A stretch of 17,606 bases of DNA from positions 1 through 17,606 of the forward strand of contig JAQUFX010000022.1 of NCBI GenBank assembly GCA_028684435.1, given 5' to 3'. The translations under genes and the position numbers were made by a program. Under the pieces are notes generated by a model that was not told the DNA's origin, ran no database searches, and saw nothing but the letters and a program-made list of their open reading frames with translations. This document shows, piece after piece, positions 6,544-13,858 of this stretch; the first letter of the stretch is position 1, and each line of letters begins with the position of its first letter. This DNA comes from Bacilli bacterium (GTDB lineage Bacteria > Bacillota_I > Bacilli_A > RF39 > UBA660).

Positions 6544-8517
6544 TTATCCTTTCATTTTTTCTTCTAAAGCCTTTTCATCCCATATTTCGATTTTTAAATC
6601 TAAGGCTTTTTGATATTTTAAACCAGCATTTTCACCAACTATTACAATATCAGTATTTTTAGATATAGATGTTGACCATAACCCTCCATTTAATTCTATT
6701 ATATTCTGAATTTCATTTCGGTTGTAGTTATTTAAGACACCTGTTACAACTATTTTTTTATTTAAGAAGTTCTCATTTTCAGTTATTTTATCTCCTATGT
6801 AATTCATATTTATGCCTAATTCTTTTAAATTGTTAATAAGTTTAATGTTATCATCATTTAAAAAGTAGTTTTGAATACTTTTATTTAAAATAGGTCCTAT
6901 ATCAGGAAGATTAATATTATCACATAAAGAATCTTTTATTAAACTATCGATACTAAAATACTTTTTAGCTAATATTTTAGCCGTTTTTTCGCCAATTCCT
7001 TTTATTCCAATGGCAAATAATAATTTTTCTAATGAATTGTTTTTTGAGTTTTCAATTGAATCTAATAAATTTTGAATACTTTTTTCGCCAAAACCTGCTA
7101 ATTTAATTAACTCTTCTTTTTGATACTTTAAATTATAAATATCAATAAAATTTCTAATTATTCCTTGATTATAAAATAATTCAATTATTCTTTCTCCTAA
7201 ACCATCTATATTCATAGCTTGTTTACTAGCGTAATGAATTAAACCCTCAATTTTACGAGCATCACATAAAATATTTGGACATATTAAATCAATTAAAGAA
7301 TCTGATTTTATTAATTCTTGATTACATATCGGACAATTAGTAGGCATTATAAATTCTTGTTCATTACTTGATCTTTTTTCTTTTACTGCTGATATTACTT
7401 CTGGGATTACATCCCCAGCTTTTCTAATAAGAATATAATCTCCTATTTTTAAGTCTCGTTTTCTAATATAAGATTCATTATGTAAGGTAGCTCTTCTAAT
7501 TGTCGAGCCCATTACTTTAACAGGATCAAATATCGCATTAGGAGTTATTAACCCAGTTCTACCTACAGTACATACAATATTTCTTAGTTTAGTTTCAACT
7601 TCTTCAGGTGGAAACTTATAAGCCGTAGCCCATTTAGGACTTTTAGCTGTATACCCTAATTCTTTTTGTATATTAATATCATCAATTTTTATAACAACAC
7701 CGTCTATTTCATAAGGCAATTCATTTCTTTTTAAAGACCATTTATTGATATATTCAATTACTTCATTAATATTATTTAGTAACTCTATTTGAGGATTAAC
7801 AATTAAACCTAAGCTTTTTAATTCTTTTAAGGTTTCGTAATGAGAATTTAATTTAGTATTAGGATTATGATAAAAAAAAGCAGCTAATTTCCTTGATTTA
7901 GCAACCCGACTATCTAACTGACGAATACTTCCAGCAGCAGCATTTCGAGGATTTTGAAATAAAGATTCTTTTTTTTCTTCTCGTAATTTATTTAACTTAG
8001 CAAAAATATCTTTAGGCATATAAATTTCACCACGTACATCTAAATTTATATTATCTTTTAATTTTAAAGGAATAGATTTAATGGTTTTAACATTATGAGT
8101 AATATTTTCTCCTACTAGACCATTTCCTCTAGTTGCTGCTGTTTTTAATATACCTTCTTTATATACTAAAGAAACTGATAAACCATCAATTTTAAGTTCA
8201 CAAACATATTTAGGATTTTTAAATTCTTTTTTTATTCTTTCATCAAAAAGAATTATTTCTTCTTCGTTAAAGACATTTGACAAACTCATCATAGGTGTTT
8301 CATGATATACTTTTTCAAATCCAGAAATCACTTCTCCACCAACTTTTTGGGAAGGAGAATCTACTGTCTTAAATTCCGGATAATTTTTTTCAATTTCTAA
8401 TAATTCATTAAACCAATTATCCCATACATTATCACTTACTGAAGGATTATCTAAAACATAATATTCATAATTAGCATTATTAACTAACTTTATTAATTCA
8501 TTATATCTTTCTTTCAT
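6544..8517 (-). CDS. ligA: NAD-dependent DNA ligase
   Basis: This 657-residue protein is close to the usual length for bacterial LigA. It seals nicks between Okazaki fragments and during repair using NAD. All domains are present: N-terminal Ia domain (YYVLDNPSVSDNVWD, 19-33), the adenylation domain with nucleophile Lys109 in KIDG (109-112), the OB-fold, a four-cysteine zinc finger (Cys395, Cys398, Cys413, Cys418), helix-hairpin-helix repeats (about 430-570) and a C-terminal BRCT domain (about 580-657). It begins 16 bases after pcrA with the Shine-Dalgarno GAAGGA. The pcrA-ligA order is common in Firmicutes and supports both calls. The upstream pcrB sometimes seen elsewhere is absent. No truncation or missing catalytic residue was found. 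Confidence 0.97.
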   Translation of the reverse strand: MKERYNELIKLVNNANYEYYVLDNPSVSDNVWDNWFNELLEIEKNYPEFKTVDSPSQKVGGEVISGFEKVYHETPMMSLSNVFNEEEIILFDERIKKEFKNPKYVCELKIDGLSVSLVYKEGILKTAATRGNGLVGENITHNVKTIKSIPLKLKDNINLDVRGEIYMPKDIFAKLNKLREEKKESLFQNPRNAAAGSIRQLDSRVAKSRKLAAFFYHNPNTKLNSHYETLKELKSLGLIVNPQIELLNNINEVIEYINKWSLKRNELPYEIDGVVIKIDDINIQKELGYTAKSPKWATAYKFPPEEVETKLRNIVCTVGRTGLITPNAIFDPVKVMGSTIRRATLHNESYIRKRDLKIGDYILIRKAGDVIPEVISAVKEKRSSNEQEFIMPTNCPICNQELIKSDSLIDLICPNILCDARKIEGLIHYASKQAMNIDGLGERIIELFYNQGIIRNFIDIYNLKYQKEELIKLAGFGEKSIQNLLDSIENSKNNSLEKLLFAIGIKGIGEKTAKILAKKYFSIDSLIKDSLCDNINLPDIGPILNKSIQNYFLNDDNIKLINNLKELGINMNYIGDKITENENFLNKKIVVTGVLNNYNRNEIQNIIELNGGLWSTSISKNTDIVIVGENAGLKYQKALDLKIEIWDEKALEEKMKG

Positions 8518-8533
8518 AGTATCCTTCTTTCTT

Positions 8534-10609
8534 TTAATTAATTATACTGATATTTTTATGATTTTTCATTAATTTTTTAGGACCGGTTTTAAAAGCAGCA
8601 TCTATTAAACTACCATCTACTTTAGTTACTACTCCAGTTCCATGAATTGTATGATTTATAATCGTACCAACAGTAATATCATTATTATCATTAGTATACA
8701 TCAATTCTTTATCAATTATTTTAGGAATTGGAGCAACATTATTACTTTCTATTTTTTCTTCATTAATTTCAGTTATAAACCGAGAAGGAATGTTTTGTTG
8801 TTCTTTACCATATAACATTCTCCTTTTAGCATTAGTTAAATATAGCCTCTCTTTAGCTCTCGTGATTCCAACATAACATAAACGTCTTTCTTCTTCGATA
8901 TTTCCTTCCATAAGTGACATATTATGAGGAAAAATACCTTCTTCCATCCCACATAAAAATACCACTTTAAATTCTAATCCTTTAGCACTATGAAGGGTCA
9001 TCAATGTTACTTCATCACCATCATTTTGATGATGAGATATATCACTAATTAAAGAAATTTCTTCTAAAAAATCTCCTAAATGAACTGAACCAGTTCTTTC
9101 TTCATATGATGCAGTAATACTTTTAAATTCATATAAATTATCAAGTCTAAGTTCATCTTCTAAAAAATTAGTAGATTCTAATTCTTTTTTTATTCCTGAT
9201 AAATCTAGTACTTCATCAATAAGATCAGTTAAACTCAAATTTTCACTTCTTTTTTTTAAATTTAAAATAATATCTTTAAATTCTAACTCTTTCTTAGTAG
9301 ATAAAGACGCAAATAAAGTAGTATTGTTTTCATTTGCTAAATCTTCTATCTTGCTTATAGCAGCATCGCCAATACCTCTTTTAGGAACATTAATGACTCT
9401 TCTTAAACTAATTTCATCATTTTCATTATAAATTAATCTTAAATAAGCAATTAAATCTTTTATTTCTTTTCGATCAATAAAAAAGTAACTACCAAATACT
9501 TTACATGGTATTCCTTTTCCTAAAAACACTTCTTCAATTACCCTAGATTGAGCATTAGTACGATATAAAACAGCCATTTCTTCATATCTAATACCTTGAT
9601 TATGTAAATCTTTTATTTCATCTATTATTAAAGCTACTTCATGCTTTTCATCATAGCTTCTTAAATATTTAATTTTTACTCCTTCACCATTTTCAGAATA
9701 AAGTTTTAAATCTTTTCTTTCTTTATTATGTTTTATTACTTCATTAGCTGCTGAAAGAATAGTATTAGTACTGCGATAATTATGTTCTAATTTAATAACT
9801 TTAGTATTTTTAAAATCTTTTTCAAAATTAATTATATTACGGTAATCAGCTTGTCTAAAAGCATAAATACTTTGATTCATATCACCAACAACAAAGATAT
9901 TTTTATATTTAGAACTTAACATTACTGATAATTTATACTGAACAGGATTAGTATCTTGATACTCATCGATTAAAATATATTTAAATCGATCTTGATAATA
10001 TTCTAAAATATCTTTATGGTCAATAAATAATTTAACTGGCATTAACAATAAATCATCAAAATCAACACTAGAACTTTTAATTAATATATTATTATATGAG
10101 TGATAAACTTCAATAACGACTTTATCGATTGGTGTATTAAAAAATTTTTCAAGTTCAAAATCATTTAACATTTGATTTTTAATAAAACTTATTTTATTTC
10201 TAATATAATAAGGACTATAATGTTTAGGATCTAAATTTTTTTCTTTTAATATTTTTTTAATAATTGATAAAGAATCAGATGAATCTATAATTGTAAAATT
10301 ATTATTAAGACCTAATACAGCATTATTTTCTCTAATAATTCTAAGCCCTAAAGAGTGAAAAGTTCCTATAAAAGAAGATACTTCACCAATCATATTATTT
10401 ACTCTATAACGCATCTCTTTAGCTGCTTTATTAGTAAAGGTTATTGCTAATATATTATAGGGATTTATTCCTTCGTCTATTAAGTATACAATCCTAGTTG
10501 TTAGTACTTTAGTTTTACCAGAACCAGCTCCAGCCATTACTAATAAAGGGCCATCAATATGAGTAACCGCTCCAATTTGTTCTTTATTTAATTTGTCTAA
10601 ATACTCCAT
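8534..10609 (-). CDS. pcrA: ATP-dependent DNA helicase PcrA (UvrD/Rep family)
   Basis: This is a 691-residue superfamily 1A 3'-5' DNA helicase. The motifs are in order: Q motif LNKEQ (7-11), Walker A GAGSGKT (27-33, Lys32), TFHSLGLR (83-90), DEYQDT (215-220), GDMNQSIYAFRQA (242-254), LHSAKGLEFKVVF, and the motif VI arginine in GITRAKERLYL. The last ~47 residues (VGTIINHTIHGTGVVT and onward) form the Tudor-like tail that distinguishes PcrA and binds RNA polymerase in relatives. PcrA displaces proteins at forks and works in repair and rolling-circle replication. It is slightly shorter than the usual ~720-740 residues but complete. It is the first gene of the operon, preceded by an extended -10 promoter, and ligA follows 16 bases downstream. 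Confidence 0.97.
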   Translation of the reverse strand: MEYLDKLNKEQIGAVTHIDGPLLVMAGAGSGKTKVLTTRIVYLIDEGINPYNILAITFTNKAAKEMRYRVNNMIGEVSSFIGTFHSLGLRIIRENNAVLGLNNNFTIIDSSDSLSIIKKILKEKNLDPKHYSPYYIRNKISFIKNQMLNDFELEKFFNTPIDKVVIEVYHSYNNILIKSSSVDFDDLLLMPVKLFIDHKDILEYYQDRFKYILIDEYQDTNPVQYKLSVMLSSKYKNIFVVGDMNQSIYAFRQADYRNIINFEKDFKNTKVIKLEHNYRSTNTILSAANEVIKHNKERKDLKLYSENGEGVKIKYLRSYDEKHEVALIIDEIKDLHNQGIRYEEMAVLYRTNAQSRVIEEVFLGKGIPCKVFGSYFFIDRKEIKDLIAYLRLIYNENDEISLRRVINVPKRGIGDAAISKIEDLANENNTTLFASLSTKKELEFKDIILNLKKRSENLSLTDLIDEVLDLSGIKKELESTNFLEDELRLDNLYEFKSITASYEERTGSVHLGDFLEEISLISDISHHQNDGDEVTLMTLHSAKGLEFKVVFLCGMEEGIFPHNMSLMEGNIEEERRLCYVGITRAKERLYLTNAKRRMLYGKEQQNIPSRFITEINEEKIESNNVAPIPKIIDKELMYTNDNNDITVGTIINHTIHGTGVVTKVDGSLIDAAFKTGPKKLMKNHKNISIIN

Positions 10610-10634
10610 ATTAATCCCACTTTCTCACTATTTT

Positions 10635-10643
10635 ATTATACCA
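10635..10643 (-). promoter_or_regulatory. extended -10 promoter of the pcrA operon
   Basis: TGG followed by a perfect TATAAT (10643-10635) forms an extended -10 element about 25 bases upstream of the pcrA start codon. No good -35 box exists at 16-18 bases, only a T-run, which suits a TGn-dependent promoter. The stretch 10644-10777 upstream shows nothing else that I can support. Confidence 0.5.
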
Positions 10644-10777
10644 TTTATACCAATATTAAAAAAGTGCATTACAATAATTTTACAAATAAATGTACGATAT
10701 TATTTTTATTAGATATTTCTACCTGATGTATTAATAAATTATATTTAGATATTTTTCTTTGATATTATTTAAAGGCT

Positions 10778-11054
10778 CTAATATCTCGAATTTTTTAATG
10801 GTTTTAAGCATCTTTCTAACATAAATTCATAAATATTGAACTTGCGTTTTACTTCTTTGATTTCTTTAAGTGGAGCAATTATATGTTTCATCTGCAGCTA
10901 AAGAATTATGCTCAATTACACATGAAGAATTAACCGATTTAATTCGACTAACTTTTCTTAAATATAAATCTTTTTTTGTATCAACATTAATTTTTATTTT
11001 AGTTAATTTTTCCGAAATTATTGCGATTTTATTTATAATATTATTACATTTATA
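10778..11054 (-). pseudogene. degenerate N-terminal remnant of a Fic-family gene
   Basis: Two minus-strand reading frames carry recognisable pieces of the N-terminal helical region of Fic/DOC proteins. The first (11054-10866) reads ...SEKLTKIKI...LRKVSRIKSVNSSCVIEHNSLAADE..., matching the family's inhibitory-helix stretch of the type SSxxIExNxLsxeE. The second, in another frame (10876-10778), reads APLKEIKEVKRKFNIYEFM..., matching the following segment of the type GPxKEIxEVKNAFxxYE. The roughly 12 residues that normally link them are gone and the frame is shifted. There is no start codon, and the catalytic HPFxxGNGR motif is not present in any frame nearby. Intact Fic enzymes AMPylate target proteins, and some act as toxins. 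This copy cannot do so. It occupies most of the 530-base gap between pcrA and the exporter genes. Confidence 0.65.
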
Positions 11055-11113
11055 TTAAAAAGTAGCGATATATTTTTTTATTAATTTTTATATATATGTC
11101 ATATAATTTGTTG

Positions 11114-11134
11114 TATAATTAATATATTAGGAGG
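11114..11134 (+). promoter_or_regulatory. -10 box and ribosome site of the ABC exporter operon
   Basis: A perfect TATAAT (11114-11119) lies ten bases before a perfect AGGAGG (11129-11134), which is 6 bases from the ATG. The predicted transcript start near 11126 leaves almost no leader. No convincing -35 box is present. A second TATAAT-like hexamer about 12 bases earlier makes the exact promoter ambiguous. Confidence 0.4.
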
Positions 11135-11140
11135 TTTCTA

Positions 11141-12013
11141 ATGAAAACAGCTTTAGAAATTAAAAATTTAACCAAATACTATGGTAATATTTTAGGCATC
11201 AAAAATTTAAATTTAGAATTAGAACAAGGAGAAATATTTGGTTTTATTGGTCCAAATGGAGCAGGTAAATCTACCACGATAAGATGTATAATGAATTTAA
11301 TTAATAAAAATAAAGGCAAAATCTTCATCAATGGTATATTATTCGATAAAAATAAAACATTTTTAAAAGAAATAATAGGTTATTTACCAAGTGAAATAAA
11401 TTTATATGAAGATTTAACTGTTCAGGAAATATTAAATTATCATCAATCTTTTTATAAAAAAGATCTATCAATAAACAGAAATAAATTAGTTAAATTATTT
11501 AAAATAGACGAAAAGAAAAAAATAGAAAATTTATCTTTAGGAAATCTAAAAAAATTAGGTATTGCGCTTGCTTTAATGCACGAACCAAAAATACTTATTC
11601 TAGATGAACCAACTAGCGGGCTTGATCCAATTATGCAGCAAACTTTTTATAATTTGTTAATTGAAGAAAAGAAAAAAGGAACAACTATTCTTTATTCTAC
11701 TCATGTCTTAAATGAAGTAGCTAAAATATGTGATCGAGTTGGAATTATCAAAAATGGTACTCTTTTAAAAATAGAATCTATTGAAAATCTTCATAAATTA
11801 AATTTATTTTATGTAACTATTATTTCTGAAGAAGTTAAAAAAATTATCAAAGAATTAAAACTTAATAATTATGAATTAAATAATAATACAATTAAATTCC
11901 GAAATACAATAGATATTAATATTTTAATAAAAGAGTTATCTAAATATAAAATTAATAAATTATTAATTGAAGAAGCAAGTTTAGAAGATATTTTCTTGCA
12001 TTATTATAAGTAG
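11141..12013 (+). CDS. ABC transporter ATP-binding protein (ABC-2 exporter)
   Basis: This 290-residue cytoplasmic ATPase powers the permease encoded next. It has Walker A GPNGAGKST (37-45, Lys43), the signature LSLGN (131-135), Walker B ILILDEPTSG with catalytic Glu156, the D-loop LDP, and the switch histidine in STH (His187). The LSLGNLKK version of the LSGGQ signature is common in ATPases that pair with ABC-2 permeases. Residues about 215-290 form the C-terminal regulatory extension seen in export ATPases such as the CcmA/NatA type. Eleven bases separate it from the permease gene, which has the site TAGGAGG overlapping this gene's stop. The substrate is unknown; candidates include drugs, peptides or ions. 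It is the first gene of a two-gene operon, divergent from the Fic remnant. Confidence 0.9.
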   Translation: MKTALEIKNLTKYYGNILGIKNLNLELEQGEIFGFIGPNGAGKSTTIRCIMNLINKNKGKIFINGILFDKNKTFLKEIIGYLPSEINLYEDLTVQEILNYHQSFYKKDLSINRNKLVKLFKIDEKKKIENLSLGNLKKLGIALALMHEPKILILDEPTSGLDPIMQQTFYNLLIEEKKKGTTILYSTHVLNEVAKICDRVGIIKNGTLLKIESIENLHKLNLFYVTIISEEVKKIIKELKLNNYELNNNTIKFRNTIDINILIKELSKYKINKLLIEEASLEDIFLHYYK

Positions 12014-12023
12014 GAGGTCAAAG

Positions 12024-12815
12024 ATGTTTAAAAGAGAAATTAAAATTAATTTTAAAAGTTTTATCTTATGGACTTTTATCTTATGTGCTGTATTCTTAGT
12101 TGTTTTTTTAATATACCCACATTTAGTAAAAAGTGATAATATGAAAATGATGGATGAATTATTAACAATATTTCCTGAAGATGTTTTAAAATCATTTAAT
12201 ATGGATATTTCATCAGTAAGTACTGCTTTTGGATGGCTTCAAACTGAAGGTTTAATGTTTATATATTTAATAACTGGAACTTTTTCTGCTATTCTTGGCT
12301 CAAATTTAATCTTAAAAGAAGAAGATGATAAAACAATTGAATATTTAAATAGTTTTCCGATAACAAGAACTAAAATAGCTCTATTTAAAATATCAGCCGG
12401 TCTTATTTATATTATAGCAATGGTTTTATTTATTGGAATATTTAATTACATTGGTTTAATATCTAGTGAAGATATAAATGAAAAAACTTTTTTCTATTTA
12501 AGTTTATCGCCATTAATAACATCATTAGTAATATTTAGTTTAAGTATGTTTATATCTACCTTTTCTAGTAAAACTAAAATTATGATAGGTATAAGTTTAG
12601 GAATTGTTTTTGGAAGTTATATTTTAAATATCTTATCTACCATTAGTGAAAGTATAGAATTCTTAAAATATTTATCAATCTTCACTTTGGCCGACGCAAG
12701 AAATATAATTATTAATTCTTCGTTTAACCCAGTAATGTTATTTATAAGTCTTTCTTTAACAATTATGTTTTTAGTTTTAACAATAATTAAATATAATAAA
12801 AAAGAATTAGTTTAA
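12024..12815 (+). CDS. ABC-2 type permease
   Basis: This 263-residue membrane protein has six hydrophobic segments (about 12-33, 78-98, 124-146, 156-179, 187-205 and 232-256) and a large loop between the first two. The cytosolic stretch EEDDKTIEYLNSFPITRTKI (99-118) resembles the amphipathic coupling region of ABC-2 exporters of the ABC2_membrane/NatB type. It forms the channel for the ATPase just upstream. Length and topology are normal, and no additional domain is seen. Its stop codon overlaps the stop codon of the convergent regulator gene by 4 bases, inside a shared terminator palindrome. Substrate cannot be inferred from sequence. Confidence 0.85.
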   Translation: MFKREIKINFKSFILWTFILCAVFLVVFLIYPHLVKSDNMKMMDELLTIFPEDVLKSFNMDISSVSTAFGWLQTEGLMFIYLITGTFSAILGSNLILKEEDDKTIEYLNSFPITRTKIALFKISAGLIYIIAMVLFIGIFNYIGLISSEDINEKTFFYLSLSPLITSLVIFSLSMFISTFSSKTKIMIGISLGIVFGSYILNILSTISESIEFLKYLSIFTLADARNIIINSSFNPVMLFISLSLTIMFLVLTIIKYNKKELV

Positions 12816-12824
12816 TTCTTTTTT
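12798..12824. terminator. bidirectional terminator between convergent genes
   Basis: AAAAAAGAATTA (12798-12809) and TAATTCTTTTTT (12813-12824) form a perfect 12-bp stem around a 3-base loop. Each arm supplies six U residues to the transcript arriving from the opposite side, so it should serve both the permease (plus) and the regulator (minus). Both stop codons lie within it: TAA 12813-12815 for the permease and TAA 12814-12812 for the regulator. Confidence 0.7.
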
Positions 12825-13771
12825 ATTATACCTTGAGCATTTAATTTAGCTTCTAGCTTTTCATAAATAAATGGTACTTCATAATAATCTTTTTCTTTAA
12901 TATTATTTTTGTTGATATAAATATTTAAATATTTAGCATTACTAGGGGTAATAATTTTATAACTGGATAATCTATTAACAATATTTTTATAGCTTACTTT
13001 GTAATTATTACTGAAAATTTCTAGTTCTTTAAAATTTATTCTTATTCTTTTATCGCCAAATTCTTCAATTATACTTTGTCTTGGAATTAATAAAGAAAGA
13101 GCAAATTCAGTAGTTAAATCATCTTTTTTGTAATCATTTATAATTAAAAGTTCTCCTAAATATTTAGCGATACTATATCTTTGTTGATAACCATTGTTTT
13201 CTTCAAGTACGACTATAACAGGAACATTATTAATAATTTCATAAAAGCCAATAAAATTAGAAGTATTTTTGTCTTTTGGAAGCGTAATAATCATCATTCC
13301 ATTTTTTTCAAGTAGATATACTAAATTTGATATTGGATCTTTTAAAGGGAGGTTAAAAAATATTCTGAGTTTAGAAGCTAAACTTCCAGCTTCTAATATA
13401 GTGCTTATCAGATGAACCCCAAATTTGTTTTGAAGAGTAATTTCTGATAGTTTCAATAAATTAAAATAAGAACTTATTTTTTCCGTTATGATATATTTAA
13501 TTTTCTCTTTTTTAACTTCAGAGGTCTTATTTTGACATTTAAAATTAGTGAATTTAATTTTCAAATTATCTTCAACATCAAGTAATTCTTCTAAATTAGT
13601 ATTATAAATTTCAGCAAATTCTTCTAATCTTTGTAATGATGCAATAATTTTATTATTTTCATATTTAAAAATAGCAGCATTTGATATGTTTAGGAGTTTA
13701 CCAGCAGCAAGCATTGATAAATTTGATCTCATTCGAGCTATTTTTAAATTATTTCCAACTGTTTTAGCCAT
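12812..13771 (-). CDS. XRE-family regulator with a protease-dead ImmA/IrrE-like domain
   Basis: This is a 319-residue protein. Residues 5-65 form a helix-turn-helix of the XRE/Cro type (NNLKIARMRSNLSMLAAGKL, then NISNAAIFKYEN). Residues about 110-235 follow the ImmA/IrrE (M78) pattern: LASKLRIFFNLP, DPISNLVYLLEKNGMMI and QQRYSIAKYLGELL, then TTEFALSLLIP. In active members the RxxxAHELGH segment carries the zinc-binding HExxH. Here it is AKYLGE, with Lys203 and Glu207 in place of the two histidines, so proteolysis is very unlikely. Active relatives cleave repressors in mobile elements and stress responses. This one probably senses or binds without cutting (inference). The C-terminal ~80 residues are not recognised. 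A promoter with an inverted repeat lies upstream, suggesting autoregulation. It converges on the ABC exporter, a possible but unproven target. Confidence 0.85.
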   Translation of the reverse strand: MAKTVGNNLKIARMRSNLSMLAAGKLLNISNAAIFKYENNKIIASLQRLEEFAEIYNTNLEELLDVEDNLKIKFTNFKCQNKTSEVKKEKIKYIITEKISSYFNLLKLSEITLQNKFGVHLISTILEAGSLASKLRIFFNLPLKDPISNLVYLLEKNGMMIITLPKDKNTSNFIGFYEIINNVPVIVVLEENNGYQQRYSIAKYLGELLIINDYKKDDLTTEFALSLLIPRQSIIEEFGDKRIRINFKELEIFSNNYKVSYKNIVNRLSSYKIITPSNAKYLNIYINKNNIKEKDYYEVPFIYEKLEAKLNAQGIIKKN

Positions 13772-13781
13772 CTTATCACCT

Positions 13782-13817
13782 GTTAATAACCTTCTAAATA
13801 TATTCTAACTTATTAAC
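13782..13817. promoter_or_regulatory. candidate operator of the XRE regulator
   Basis: GTTAATAA (13782-13789) and TTATTAAC (13810-13817) are a perfect 8-bp inverted repeat. They flank the regulator's predicted -10 box, with one arm inside the promoter spacer and the other at the start of the leader. Such placement is typical of XRE autorepression. AT-rich chance pairing is possible. Confidence 0.4.
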
Positions 13818-13830
13818 TTATAAAAGTAAA
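13802..13830 (-). promoter_or_regulatory. promoter of the XRE regulator gene
   Basis: TTTACT (13830-13825), a 17-base spacer and TAGAAT (13807-13802) make a moderate promoter. Its -35 box overlaps the U-tract of the pheT terminator. A ribosome site, AGGTG, follows just before the ATG at 13771. Confidence 0.5.
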
Positions 13831-13858
13831 GAAAAAGTATTATTCTAAAATAATACTT
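13826..13858 (-). terminator. terminator of the pheS-pheT operon
   Basis: AAGTATTATT (13858-13849) pairs with AATAATACTT (13844-13835) as a perfect 10-bp stem with a 4-base loop, followed by TTTCTTTACTTTT. The stem is built from the last codons and stop codon of pheT. Confidence 0.7.

Noticed and set aside
10644..10777. Additional Fic C-terminal sequence or another gene upstream of pcrA
   Set aside because: A short frame with an EILEPLNNIKEKY-like stretch exists next to the pseudogene, but it has no recognisable Fic motif, no ribosome site and only about 26 codons.
10870..11058. Plus-strand 62-codon open frame with a hydrophobic C-terminus
   Set aside because: It begins at a GTG right after an in-frame stop and has no ribosome site. 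The opposite strand carries recognisable Fic-family remnants over the same bases, so the frame is a shadow of that pseudogene.
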